Below, piece after piece: positions 45,401 to 57,300 of a DNA stretch of 64,000 bases. Made by a program: the position numbers and the translations under genes. Source of the DNA: Erythroxylum novogranatense. Taxonomy: Eukaryota; Streptophyta; Magnoliopsida; Malpighiales; Erythroxylaceae. Position 1 is the first letter of the stretch. Every line of letters begins with the position of its first letter. The DNA lies in assembly GCA_029891385.1 (NCBI GenBank), contig CM057224.1, positions 33,175,005 through 33,239,004 of the forward strand. Direction: 5' to 3'. The notes beneath the pieces were generated by a model. The model searched no databases and was not told the origin of the DNA. It was given only the letters and a program-made list of their open reading frames with translations.

Positions 45401-45718
45401 TCCAAAGATAACACGGATGTTGCTTTTCATAACATATACACTAATACCAATACACCAAATCCTCATTTGTCAAATCGAACCATACACTTTTTCTTATTTC
45501 ACAATATTCACAATTTCCTTTTAATCACATTCTAACATATTCTCTTTTCTCACTATTTCTCATCACTTAAACCACTAGTACAGCTCTCGCAAATAACTCA
45601 TATGCTAGATCGGGGATCGCTTGTCACTATCTATCGTGACATGACTTGAATGTATGCACTTTGACACATTTTTCTCGTAAAGCCCATGTAAGATTGTACT
45701 GGGGCTCGATACCACAAA
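42438..45718 (-). other. LARD-B internal region
   Basis: PPT at 42438-42453 (minus strand TTATTAGGAGGAGAAT) follows ATTTCGAGGATGAAATTTT, as in Gypsy chromovirus-type 3' ends. PBS at 45701-45714 reads TGGTATCGAGCCCC, a decayed tRNA-iMet site. Between them no gag or pol could be recognised on either strand. The longest + strand frame (45105-45524) is low-complexity and antisense. An AT dinucleotide run lies at 44396-44414. Confidence 0.7.
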
Positions 45719-48700
45719 TGTAGCACCCCAACTCCCATGAGACCCAACCCGACATCTATAAAGGACATCCGAAGTCAGGACCAGTGAGGCGGCATGCTAA
45801 AGCGACATTACCTTTTAAAACTCATTATTGCACTTTTCTTTTCAAAGCAGTTAAACGCTGAAATCAATAAACACTTTGGGCCGACTTATCATAAAAACAT
45901 TTTCAATTACCAAACACTCTCGGTCACTAATTAGCACTCAATGGTGCTTAATCAAGACATAAATGTAAAGGCATGACCCAATTGGGTTCCAATGCGATTT
46001 CTGAACACATTTTAGTAATCACAAACACAATACACTTTTTTTTTCATTTATTAAGCTAGGGCCCACTGAACAAAACATTATACTAATGCAGATGTGACGA
46101 CACTGATCTCGAACCGATACTCTGCCTTGCTAGCAACGATCATACTCCCGTTGATCTAACGGGGTACTCTTCAGTTCCTGAAAAAAAATTGCAATGTTGG
46201 GTGAGTTTGCGAACTCAGTGAGAAATCATCATCGATGGTTTACCCAACTCATGCATATATAGTCAATTCACATTGCATCGCATAATATCACATTTCAAAT
46301 AATTCATGCATTACCAATTTCACACATATAAGGCGTATCGCCTTTTGCAAATATCACATTTAATCATTCACATATTTATGATGCACGTGTGACACTTTTC
46401 ATTCTCATTTTGTTGTTGTGACCGAGCGCATATCGGTGATCGATTCAATTTTGTCTAGGGAGTAGGAGAGCCCTCTGGTATGCACTAACTCCCCTCGAGC
46501 TCAAGCTTCGGTTCAAGAATGTAAATCATATTTTTGGCAAGTAGGAGAGCCCTCTAGGTATGCACTACTGCCCACTCACTTTAGGGATAGGAGAGCCCTC
46601 TGGGTATGCACTAATCCCTTTCACACAATAGGACCCCACACCCCACCCGTAGGTGTTTGCGTTTTTCTCATGCGGCGTGTTTCATGGGTTTTACCGCTGC
46701 ATCCTCAAATATTCAAGATGGCGTCTCGGTCCACAACTATCATTAAATCGATCATTTAACTATGCATGAATGCATATGTTCACTATCCATTTTTCAGTCA
46801 TTTCACATTTCTTCGGACCTTTAGTCCGATATTTCGATCATATACACATTTCAATTATTACTCTAACACTTTTACAATTCGATTCACTATTGCATTTATG
46901 CACATTTATTCACATTTTGCACTTCCATATCTCATCCAATATTTCAACACCCATGGTTCAAATCAATCAAAATAGTCACACATATCCATCCAGATTCCAC
47001 ATGGCATATGTACACAAATGTAACATATATAGGTTGAGAAACCAACTAGGTTACTCACCGCACTTCCGAGCTACAGCCTGAATTCTTAGCACCGCCTGTG
47101 GAATTGCTCCATCTGCCTCTAAAATAATCGTAATAATCGAATATCACTCATTGCACAATTTCCAATATTAAAAAATGCAAATGTAGCAAATACATCGAGT
47201 ATTGTACATGTTATGACATTCCTAAATATTCCCAACTCAATCCTCTTTCACTCTAATTCATAATAATTCCAAATATCATAATTCAATTTACAAATTTTCA
47301 TACTCTAAAGTCACATTTCAATTGAAATCACATTCAACATTCATCGCCACTAGATTTCGATAATCATCTGATTAAATTCCAAATTCTCATCTTATCAATT
47401 CACAAAATCTTAGCCTCTAAATTCTAATTAATCAGTCTCTAAAATCCAATTAATCATCAAGGAATCAATTCAATTGAAATTAAACCTCAAACTCATTACT
47501 TGTAACAATCACCTTAAAATCACTTAATTTCATTCTCCCATATGCAATTCTTAGTCTAAAAAATCAATTGATCCAATAACCAAACTCATAAGAAAATTAA
47601 TCCTCAAAATTTCCTATAAAATAAACCATTTCTCTTGGTTCACATGTCCTCGCCATGACGAATCCACACCTCTCGCCACAAGTAAAATCCTCCGCTTCAT
47701 CGCGACGTATGGACTTATCTCGCTTCGTCATGGCGCACCAATTTAATTATTTCCTTATCGTCGCGACGTGCACGCTGGGTTAGCTCGCCGCGGCGTGTTC
47801 ATCACACGTCGCGACGTGCGAACCCAGAAAATCGTCCGAAACCCAGAAATTTCTCAGATCTTCTGGTTTAAATCCGTCCAAAACACTCCAGATCACTCCC
47901 AATCAACTACATATACTACACTCAACTCATTTCTAACCTTAAATCCATCAAATAACCATTATTCATTAAAAACCCAAATCAAAATCAACGTTTTTCTCAA
48001 AACCTAACTTCCGAAACTTTCAAATCCTCATAACGATTTCACACTCACTCAATGATCAAATTAAACGATTCAAATCATAAAGAAGAAGAAGCTTACTTGA
48101 TTCTAGCTTTCAACCCTTTGAAAATCCTCCAAGAATCTCCAAATCCAAGCTACTCTCCACCCACGGCGAAACTCAATCATTTTGAAAGCAAAAACGATTT
48201 CGTCGATGCTTTAGACATATATATATATAATGACTTAGGGCTTGTTTGCTACAAGTCCCAATTCTGAACCACCTCAATCCAATTTATGATTCTAATTTCT
48301 CCCGATTCGCAATAACAATTAATAATAACTCTTAAAATCACAACTCAATTTGTCTCATATCAATTGCCAATAAATCTCGGACCCTGAATTCAATTAATCA
48401 CCACTATACCATTTTTCCAAATCGGTCTCGATTCTCTAAAAATTCCAGAAAATTTTCATAAATTCACAAAATTTGGAATTACATATTCCTACACTCCAAT
48501 CTCATAATTCAATCCTCTAAATTCAATTTTCTCATTCCAATTCCCTATTCGAAACTCATTTATACACTTATCACACAATTTCCAATTTTTCCACAATTCA
48601 ATCGGGAAATGTCATACATGTACATATATTAATATACTTATGCCATCAATAATCATTTACCGATGACTATAGAAATTATGATGCATGTATCATGTAAAAT

Positions 48701-48765
48701 TCACATTTGCCTGTACTCTAACCTGACCCGATCCAATTTTCAGATATACCCGTCACTTCGGTAAC
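45719..48765 (-). repeat. LARD-B 5' LTR
   Basis: 3047 bp, homologous to 39392-42437. The last about 10 bp (GGATGTTACA expected) are absent at 48765, where LINE sequence begins. It contains the hairpin triplet (46457-46625) and the CpG block (47650-47822). Confidence 0.9.
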
Positions 48766-49710
48766 TTGAGTGTTCAAGGCAGCTTGACAAGCCTCGACTC
48801 TTTCATTTATATCACCTACTTGAGTTGAACTAAGGGGTTTGAGAGCAATTTTGACCAGTTTAAGCTTTGGCACAACACAAAACATAAGGGTCCCTCAGAT
48901 GGGAGAGTTCCACGCCTCTTCTACTGTCTGAAGAAAGTTTGATTGAGAGGTTAGGAAGTTAGAAAATTTGAACGGTAAAGATCTTCTTTTTTGGGAAGCA
49001 GAAAACCGTATCACAATTAGGGAGTGGTCTGAGATATTAGGGTTTAGAATCTTTCCAAAGGTGCTAGAGAATTGATTACTCCACTTTGAGTTGATAAGAG
49101 CTCTATCTAGTTTCCTAACTATGTGGAGTTCACCTGGTTGTTTATTGGTCCATGTAAAAATAGGACCATTAGAGTTGAAAACATACAATTCACAATCTTC
49201 TACACACTTCCTAAAATCTCTCATTCCACTAATAGCCGAGGGGCTTAAAGGTTCTACTTCTTGAGAGAATAAAATGGTGTTAAAGTCACCAACTAAAATC
49301 CAAGGATGGTTTCCTATAGTGTGTTTAATGTTTGACAGGGAAGTCCATAGGTTTTTCCTATGATTGATGTTATTTGAGCCATAAACACAAGCAACAAAGA
49401 AAACAGTATCGCAATTCACAAGGGACACTTCCAAAAGGATCAATTGATCTATGGAGGTAATAGGGATGCAAACAAACCTATCCGAGTTCCAAAAAACCAA
49501 CAACCTCGCATAAGAAGCTAGGTCTAAATTACTACAAAAGTGCCATCTAGGAAACATAGCAGAACAGATATTATGCAAAAGGAATGAAGACTTAGTCCTA
49601 GTTTCAATCAAACTCACAAAAGAAACTGAGATCATCTTAAGAAAAGATTTAACAGCTAGCTATTTTTTATGATTATTAAGACCACTAATGTTCCAAAAAC
49701 CTAGATCCAT
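48766..49710 (-). pseudogene. LINE ORF2 N-terminus: AP-type endonuclease
   Basis: Likely start at 49710 (MDLGFWNISGLNNHKK, then an in-frame stop). The open block from 49635 down is an exonuclease-endonuclease-phosphatase domain: LIETRTKSSF (the catalytic Glu motif), FVACVYGSNN, ILVGDFNTILFSQE (GDFN), FTWTNKQPGE, LDRALINSKW and NISDHSLIVI (SDH). It nicks target DNA to prime reverse transcription. After EEAWNSPI a stop follows, then LSSTQVGDINERVEACQAAL up to 48766, where LARD-B cuts in. Catalytic residues are preserved but the ORF has stops. Confidence 0.85.
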
Positions 49711-49739
49711 GAACAGAAAGCAAAAGACCAACCTACTAT

Positions 49740-50469
49740 TGTAGTTTCGTTCTAGTTTTCCTACCTCTCTTAGTGGTAAAGTCCCCCTATGCCCCTTCTA
49801 CCAACCCAGATTATGAGGAATTACTAGGAACCACATCAAATTTGAAAGAGGCAATCGAATTACCTGATTCACTTATACCAAGACAATCAGCATCATCTGA
49901 GTTTACTTTAAGAGCATCAGGTTTCTGGTGTATTTCTAGTCTAGTATTTAGTTTTGCTGGGGTGTCCACCAAACTACTCTCTTTTGGAATGTCTGGTTCC
50001 TATGTAGGGTTTTGTTCCTGGTTACTCTCGTTCTAAAGGTTCACATTTATAGATTTGGATTTATTTTCTAACTCAGCTTGAGTTCCACTTTCAAAAATTC
50101 ATCTAGTCGATTGCCACTCATTTTTTTGAAGTACCTTGTCAGGCTTCCACTCATATTCAATATCAATTTCTTTAAACTTCATTTGTCCCTCATCATCATA
50201 AATTGCCAATTGAAAGGATGAAAGCCATGTTTTCTCCAAATCTAATTTAATACGCATTCTAGCATAGAGGATTCGGGTCATTCTTGCTATATGAAAATCC
50301 AACAACAAGGGGTTGCCAACAGCACTGGCAATTCTACCTAGACCTTCGTTGTTCCAATATTCAAAAGGGATGTATCTTACCCAGATAGGGGCATATCTAA
50401 CTGCCTCTTGCTCACCCGCGTTAAAGCTCCAGTGCCTTAAAAATAAGGGCTTCCCTTGGATATTTCAGG
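49740..50469 (-). pseudogene. LINE ORF1 (DUF4283-like), partial
   Basis: Minus frame: PLFLRHWSFNAGEQEAVRYA and PIWVRYIPFEYWN, then GRIASAVGNPLLLDFHIARM, typical of the DUF4283 RNA-binding domain in plant LINE ORF1. It continues YARMRIKLDLEKTW and IDIEYEWKPDK, but the zinc knuckle that normally follows YEWKP is not recognisable. A low-complexity tail ends KRGRKTRTKLQ near 49745. The N-terminus is cut at 50469 by the LTR of the Sirevirus-like element. Confidence 0.75.
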
Positions 50470-51570
50470 TGAAGTGAATCACACATTAATACAAGGCTTA
50501 TTATACGATGTATAAATGCACAAGAAGGGGGGTTGAATTGTGTATTTCTCTTTTTGAAAAATCCTTTCAAAAACGTTTTGTTAAAAGACACTTGTTTTTT
50601 TTATAAGAACTACTGTAAATAAAAGTTATAAAATGTTTTTGAAAACTTGTTTAGAAAACTGGTAAGATCGAAACTTTGAAAGATAAGAGAGATAAGGATA
50701 GAGAGTTGTAGACACATCAATTTTTATACTAGTTCACCCCAAATCGTGGGCTACGTCCAGTCCTCAGAAGTCTTTCTGAGATTTCGCTATCTCTCAACAA
50801 CTTTACAAGTATTCTTTTTCTCTGAGCCTCTTCAGGTCTCTTTACAGTCAGTATTCTTTTACTCTTAGCCTCTACAGGCTATCTGTACAACTTTCAACTG
50901 AAAGATATTTCGAGCTTTGTTACAGTAAGGTAGCTCTAGAAGAATTGTACAAAATTTTCTCTCAAGTATTGACAGCTTTTGTAACGTTCAAGTGTGTAAC
51001 TCTGCAATTTTCGACTTCGTCTTATATTTATGGTCTTCGTCTGCAACTGCTTCTTGATTCTTGCTTCTTGCTTCTTGCTTCTTTAATCTTGTTTCTTGAA
51101 AGAAGCGGTTATTCAGTTGATTTATGTAACTAACTCAAACTGATTCTTGAATCAGACGTGATTCGCTTCCATCTGCTTTTCATCGTTTGCTTTTGCTTCC
51201 GTCTACTTTTGGCTTTAGTCTGCTTTTGTTTTCGTCTGTTTTTGCTTCCGTCTACTTTTGTTTCTTTCTGCTTTTGGTTCCGTCTGTTTTTGCTTTCGTT
51301 TGCTTTTATTTCTGTCTACTTTTTCTTCCGTCTGCTTTTATTTCTGTATGTTTTTATTTCCATTTGCTTTTTCTTCTGTCTGTTTTTATTTCTGTCTGCT
51401 TTTGGCTTTCGTCTGCTTTTGCTTCCGTCTGTTTTCTCCTTTCGTTTGCTTTTTAATATCTTCCGTCTGTTTTTCTTCTTTCGTCTACTTTTCAGCTTCC
51501 ATCTATTTTTATTTCTTTCATTATTTGTATTTCATCAAAATCATTAATGTAAAGTCATTTTGACTTAACA
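50470..51570 (-). repeat. Copia-2 3' LTR
   Basis: 1101 bp, TGAAGTGAATC to GACTTAACA on the + strand. It shares with 62870-64000 the block AGAAGGGGGGTTGAATTGTG, the phrase TTCACCCCAAA-CGTGGGCTACG and small hairpins around GCCTCTTCAGG, but the rest is very diverged. It contains a GCTTCCGTCTGCTTTT-type minisatellite at about 51155-51515. Confidence 0.85.
51155..51515. repeat. GCTTCCGTCTGCTTTT minisatellite, short period
   Basis: About 20 degenerate copies of a 16-18 bp unit. It creates hydrophobic Phe/Leu-rich frames on the + strand that are not genes. Confidence 0.9.
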
Positions 51571-51587
51571 ATCTCCCCCTTTTTGAT
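51571..51587 (-). promoter_or_regulatory. Copia-2 polypurine tract
   Basis: ATCAAAAAGGGGGAGAT on the minus strand directly before the 3' LTR (TGTTAAGTC). Confidence 0.9.
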
Positions 51588-51774
51588 GATAACAAATAAT
51601 TATACAGATAAGAAAAAAATATGCTTCACTCTCTGTCTTCTTCTGACTTCTACATTTTCTGCTTACTCTTCCTCCCCCTATCTTTTTCTTTCTTCTTCAA
51701 AAGTTCATCTCCTTCATTCACCCCCTTTGATTTCTGCTTTCCATTCTCCCCTATTTGTTATTAATAAAAAATGA

Positions 51775-54260
51775 TTAGGATCGATGATGCTTCAACAATT
51801 CTTTCACCATCTCCTTCAACTCCTTGACTTCTCTTCGTAGGTGCATTACCTCTGCTTGCAAGTCAAAAGGTAAGGTGGGTTGGTCATCATCCTTCGGGTG
51901 TTCTTCAAAAGCAAATGTATTAACATATGCGTCTGAAGATGGAATACAGTCTTCAAAAATCTCAAAAGTAGGAGGTTGAACCGATAGGTTGGGCTCAGGA
52001 AGGTCTAAGTCATAAGGAGCTGGTAGCCTTAACACTTGTCTTCCACGCAAGGGTAGGGCTTCTTCTTCAATCGAAGATGTATGAGATAGTGGCCTAATAC
52101 GCACTATTGTCTGCACAAAGGATTCAATGAACATCCCTTTAGTAAGCTTTCCTCCCACTGGACAGTGTTCATCTTTAGTTGTTGCAGTATAACTAGCTCC
52201 TGTAAATGTCTTCTTTGCAGAGCATACTTCATCTATGCGCTGTATTTCATCTGTAATTTGATCTGCTGACAGATCATCTATCACCCCTTCTGGGTATAAT
52301 TACTTCTTCACCTTATTATCATCCATAGGTTTCCTTGGTTGAAGGTCTAGTACAACCTTTATCACCGTTTCTTCTGTAATTGGGTAAATAGTGTATGGTT
52401 GACTGGTTATCTTTGTAGGGTATGGTTTTGTAGCAGCATACCTCAAGGCTTCATAAAAATTCCTTTCATCTTCATTCAACAGATGTCATGTCCCACTATT
52501 TATAGGAATAGGTTGTAAGTATGCCTTCACTAACCTCCTCGGTGTATCCCTGATGATTATTGAAGTACTCCCTTTAGTCACAGGTTGAACTTCTTCAATC
52601 AATCTGATTCCCAATTCTTCTTTCCTCAAAAGTTGGGAATAGTTATATGGAACTAGACTGAGTTCTTCCGATTCCTCCTGTTGAACCTGTACTAAACTAA
52701 GTTTTATTGATTCCTGTTGATCATTCGTAAGTGTAGTCTGTACCAGACTAAGCTCTGTTGGTTTCTCCTTTTGAACAACAATGGGAGTATTCTTCTTCTG
52801 ACTAACTTCTGCTGATTTCGCTGGTGAAACAATAGTAGGAGTGACCTTCTCGTGACTTGGTTTCTCAGCAATTGAAGTAGTCGTTTTTGACTAACTTCCT
52901 TAGCAGTAGTAACACTCTTCTTCTGACTAACTTCCTTAGTCTTCTTCACTGCCTTAGTCAGTCTTGGAGTTTTCTGAGGTTGGGGCTTCTGCTTCTCAGA
53001 CTCCAATTTTCTTTTCCTCTCAGTCTCCTTAGCCTGTTTGGCTGTATCTTCTTTTAAAATAGAGACTAGAGACCTTGTAGCCTTCGGTGTGCCTGTCTCA
53101 GAGACTTCTGCCTGACTTCGTTCTCTGGACCTCTTTTCTTCCTGTTGTCTCAAGGTTCGAATCCTGGGTGATCTCTTAGCCTTCTTTGGAATTTCACTCA
53201 GAAGCTTCTCCCCTTTTCTCTTCAAAACACCTTCATCTGTCATCCGAACTTGACTACATTCTTTTTGAGAAATCATCTTTTCCTTCAAAACTTCTTCAGA
53301 TGATTTTCTTATTTTAACCATGGGCATTCTTCCACTATCCTGAGATTTAGAACTCTTTATAGGAGATTTCTTCTTGATACGCTCCCCTCAGTTCTTGCTT
53401 TTGACTAAGAATCTGCTTCTTCTTTCTCCAAATTCTTTAAGCTCATTTTCGCTACAGTACCTATGTTGATAGAACTCTTGACAGATATCTTCATTCTGTT
53501 TCCTCTGTCAAGAAGGATTCTAAACTCCCTGAATATCCTTATTAGCAACATTCCATAAGGATAGCTGTTAGTATCCTTCATCCCCTTAACCATATACTAA
53601 AATATCAGAAATGGTAAGTCTATAGGTTGGCGATTCAGCAGGTAAAATAGACATTGTTCATCCAAAGTAGTCACCAAATGCCTTGAACCTGCTCTTGGTA
53701 AGACGCAGTTGAATAGAATTGCATGAAGACCCTAGCCTTCGGCACCAGACTCGAGGTCTTCCTCTCTGATGGGTCATTGTCCCCATACAATTGTCAACTG
53801 ACTTCATCTTCCTTCATACTAACTTTCGTCATCCATCTGGATTTGCTTGTAAGCTTCTCTCCGACAGATGGACATTCAGTCACCTTCTCAATCAACTCTC
53901 TTGTCACCACAATAGACAATCTATCTACTGAGGAAACAATAACACTGTCTACTAACTGCACATTCTTCCAAAACTCATACACTTCCTTTTGATATACATA
54001 CTCCCGCACCTGGAAGAACTTCCTCCAACCTGGTTCTACTATTTCTAGCTCGATATCCATGTCATCTTTCTTTAAGGATTCAAAATCCATACGCCTTCCA
54101 TAGATCATTGCTTGATCCATTGATTCTTTGATGAGTAGAAACTGAGTTAACACAGAGTTGTTCTTCAGAGGATAAGGTTGGTTGCATAGATTTTGAGAAA
54201 GATGAGAGCTAAAAGGTTTCTGGGTTGAGACTTCTTGAATGGTCTTTTCAGGCTTGTTCT
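51775..54260 (-). pseudogene. Post-pol ORF of Sirevirus (envelope-like / plant transposon protein domain)
   Basis: Downstream of pol. Minus frames read MIYGRRMDFESLKKDDMDIE and WRKFFQVREYVYQKEVYEFW, then VVTRELIEKVTECPSVGEKL (54153-53794). After frameshifts come QPIDLPFLIFQYMVKGMKD and YPYGMLLIRIFREFRILLDR (to 53405). This matches the putative plant transposon protein domain found in the extra ORF of Sireviruses. A Lys/Ser-rich, highly charged region (53327-52704) and a C-terminal acidic part ending in a coiled coil (LRREVKELKEMVKELLKH, near 51800) follow. In this lineage such ORFs are called envelope-like, but a role is not proven and no clear signal peptide is seen here. There are several frameshifts. 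Confidence 0.65.
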
Positions 54261-54394
54261 AGAATAGGTAAGGTTCTCAAGGCTATATAACTTTCCCTCC
54301 AAGAGTTCCTTCTGTGAGAAGTTACCAGCAGTAACTTACTGTTACTAACGTCGTTAACCTTGACAACCTTTTAACCTGCCTATGACGTGTTAGA

Positions 54395-55180
54395 CAGTTG
54401 GTCATTTAACATCACCATGTTGAGATTCCATCTGATTTCTTTGAAACGTTCTTCACTTAGTGGTTTAGTGAAGATGTTTGCCCATTGAAAATTCATCTCA
54501 ATAAACTGTAGACTTACAACCTTTCTCTAAACATAGTCTCTCAAGAAATGATGTCTGACTTTGATATGCTTCACTCTCGAATGCTGTATAGGATTCTTCG
54601 ATAAGTTGATGGCACTGGTGTTGTCACAGAAAATTGGGATCTCCTCTTCTTGAACTGAATAATCTTCTAGTTGGTATTTAATCCACAATGTTTGCAAACA
54701 ACAGCTTGCGACAAACATGTACTCAGCTTCGGCAGTTGATAGAGCGATTGAGCTTTGTCTCTCGCTTGACCAGGAAACTAGGTTTGAGCCAAGAAAGTGA
54801 TAGCCTCCACTCCTACTCTTCCTTTCAATTCTATCTCCGACATATTCTACATCACAATATCCAATCAACCTGAAATCTTTACCTTTCTCAAACATTAAGC
54901 AAAGATCAGTAGTACCTGCGAGATATCTCATAATTCTTTTAACAGCTATGTAATGAGACTCTCTAGGATCGGCCTGAAACCTTGCACACAAGCATACACC
55001 TAATAAAGATATCAGTCTCTTGTCAGTAAGATAAAGCAAAGAACCGACCATCCCTCTATACAGGGTTTGATCCACCTTCTTACCAATTTTGTCTTTCGAC
55101 AAAAGGTTCGAAGGATGCATCAGAGTTTCCATAGGCTTCACTTTATTCATATCAAATTTACACAGCAATTCTTTCACATA
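54395..55180 (-). pseudogene. Copia-2 RNase H
   Basis: Open from 55177 to 54527: KELLCKFDMNKVKPMETLMH, then VDQTLYRGMVGSLLYLT and YIAVKRIMRYLAGTTDL, then GYCDVEYVGDRIERKSRSGG (first Asp). After these come IALSTAEAEYMFVASCC (Glu), IPIFCDNTSAINLSKNP (Asp) and SRVKHIKVRHHFLRD. After one stop, ANIFTKPLSEERFKEIRWNL ends pol at about 54395. The motifs of a Copia RNase H are preserved. Confidence 0.9.
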
Positions 55181-55870
55181 TTTCTGTTGATGAATAAAGA
55201 TCTTCCCTTCGGTTTGCTAAACTTGCAACCCAAGAAAGAACTTTAACTCTCCCATCATACTCATCTCAAACTCATTTTTCATTAAACTCTCAAAACTCAT
55301 GCATAAATTTTTTGAAGTAGCACCAAAAATGATATCATCAACTTAAATTTGCACTAAAATGAAATCATTCTCATAGTTCTTCCTAAAGAGTGTCTTATCT
55401 ACCTGACCTCTACTAAAACCACTCTCAATAAGAAAGGTACTTAGACGATCATACCAAGCTCTAGGAGCTTGCTTCAAGCCGTATAAAGCCTTATGAAGTC
55501 TATAGACATGATCTGGATACTTAACATCCTCGAAATCAGGAGGTTGCTTAACATACACCTCTTCGTCTATAAAACTATTCAGAAACGCACTTTTCACATC
55601 CATCTGGAAAAGCTTTATATCATGACAAACAGCATATGCCAGTAGTATCCTTATAGCTTTAAGTCTTGATACTGGAGCATACGTCTCATTATAGTCTATT
55701 CCTTTTTGCTGATTATAGCCTTGTGCTACTAATCTGGTCTTATTCTGACTTACTCTCCCTGATTCGTCTAACTTATTCTTAAAAACCCATCTAGTTCCTA
55801 TAATGGATTTCTTTAAGGGTTTAGGAACCAAGGACCAAACTTAATTCCTAGTAAATTGGTTCAACTCCTC
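55181..55870 (-). pseudogene. Copia-2 reverse transcriptase, YVDD broken by a stop
   Basis: RVT_2 domain: IIGTRWVFKNKLDESGRV, LVAQGYNQQKGIDYNETYAP, FQMDVKSAFLNSFIDEEVYV (motif A Asp) and LHKALYGLKQAPRAWYDRL. The catalytic box reads stop-VDDIIFGATS: TAA at 55343-55345 stands where the Tyr of YVDD is expected. Then MGELKFFLGLQV follows. There are also stops just upstream of 55831. The enzyme cannot be made from this copy without suppression. Confidence 0.9.
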
Positions 55871-57300
55871 TTACATGGCTAAAATCCACGCTTCATCTTG
55901 AAGAGCTTCCTCAATCTTCTTAGGCTCTATTTCAGAGATAAAAGCTACATTAACTTCTCTTCTGAATTTAGACCTTATACGGACTCCTTTTGAGGTCTCT
56001 CCAATAATCAACTCTTCTGGATGAGAACTCTCATATCTCCAATCTCTTTTTAACTCAAGATTCTTTGGAATATCCTCAACCTTGTCTAACTGAGTTCGTG
56101 ATGATGAAGCTTCTATAGTATCACCTAAGGGCATTGAAGGGACTTCACTATCCATGTCATCTTCCTTACTTGGTTGAAAACTATCATCAAACTTGACATG
56201 AATAGTCTCTTCAACATTCTTTGAGGTAAGATTGTAAACCCTAAAAGCCTTTGATGATAAAGAGTAGCCTAGAAAGATACCTAGAAAGGTCTTTGAATTA
56301 AATTTATCCAACAATTCCTTTGTATTCAGTATAGAGCACTTACAACCAAATGGATGAAAGTAAGATATATTCGGTCTCCTTCCATTCCATAACTCATAAG
56401 GAGTTTTCTTCAATAAAGGTCGCAACAATATTCTATTCTGAATATAACATGTTGTATTCACAGCTTTTTCCCAGAAGTACCTAGGAAGATTCATCTCACA
56501 CAGCATAGTCCTTGCCTATCTTGAATCGTCCTGTTTTTCTTTTCAACAACTCCATTTTGCTGCGGAGTCCTAGGAGTAGAGAAATTGTGGAAAATTCCAT
56601 TCTCCTCACAGAATATTCTAAACTTCTCATTCTCAAATTTTCCACCATGATCACTCCTAATGTTGGCTATAGACATTCCTTTTTGATTCTGTAACTTTCT
56701 GAAAAGGGTCCTAAAACACTTAAAAGACTCATCTTTGTGTGAAAAAAATAATATCCAACAAAATCTAATAAAGTCATCAACAATAACAAGTCCATATTTC
56801 TTTCTGTGAAGACTTATTGTCCTTGTTGGACCAAATAAATCCATATGTAACAACTCTAGAGGTCTAAAAGATGTTACAGTATTTTTAGAAGAAAACGTTG
56901 TTTTGACTTGTTTTCCTTTAAGACAACTTTCACAAAAGAAATCTTTGTCAAAACTTATTTTTGGTAAACCTCTTACCAAATCATGTTTTAACAACTTTGA
57001 AATATGTTTGAAACTGACATGACCTAGCTTTTTATGCCAGATTAGTCTTTCTTCTTCAGTTGATAAAAAACATGAAACATTTTGTTTTTGAAAATCTTCT
57101 AAATCAATTTTGTAAAGATTATTTCTTCTCTTGGCAGAAAAGAATATAGACCCATCTTTGTTTTTGACTTCACAAAGATTTTGATTGAACGTAACTTCAA
57201 AACCAAAATCACATAATTGACTGACACTAATCAAATTATGTTTCAGACCATCAACAAGCAGCACATTATCAATGCATGCAAAGGAATCTTTACCTATTTT
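55871..57300 (-). pseudogene. Copia-2 integrase
   Basis: Two long frames (57264-56491 and 56506-55871) overlap by a frameshift. Order: VDGLKHNLISVSQLCD, then the GAG-pre-integrase HHCC finger (LIWHKKLGHVSF ... FFCESCLKGKQ). The core has HMDLFGP (Asp), NIRSDHGGKFENEKF (Asp) and TPQQNGVVEKKNRT (Glu). Next come YFWEKAVNTTCYIQNRIL, YELWNGRRPNISYFHPFGCK and the linker to RT, ending EEALQDEAWILAM. The D-D-E triad is complete. Confidence 0.9.

Larger units (their letters stand above)
39392..48765 (-). mobile_element. LARD-B: large-LTR Gypsy-type non-autonomous element
   Basis: Minus-strand element. 5' LTR 45719-48765, PBS 45701-45714, internal 42438-45718, PPT 42438-42453, 3' LTR 39392-42437. The LTRs (about 3046 bp) end in TGTAGCACCCC on the + strand side and start TGTAACATCCG on the minus strand. 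It is inserted in the LINE between an N-terminal part ending LNTQ and the block RFFHNSV, with LINE sequence for about 50 residues missing. The terminal bases of the 5' LTR are also missing at 48765. No intact coding frame. Confidence 0.85.

Noticed and set aside
45105..45524. 139-codon + strand frame
   Set aside because: Low-complexity Ile/Thr/Phe-rich translation, antisense to LARD-B, with no counterpart in LARD-A.
51158..51563. Three overlapping + strand frames of 89-129 codons, rich in Phe and Leu, looking like membrane proteins
   Set aside because: They are translations of the GCTTCCGTCTGCTTTT minisatellite in the Sirevirus LTR; all three frames are open because of the repeat.
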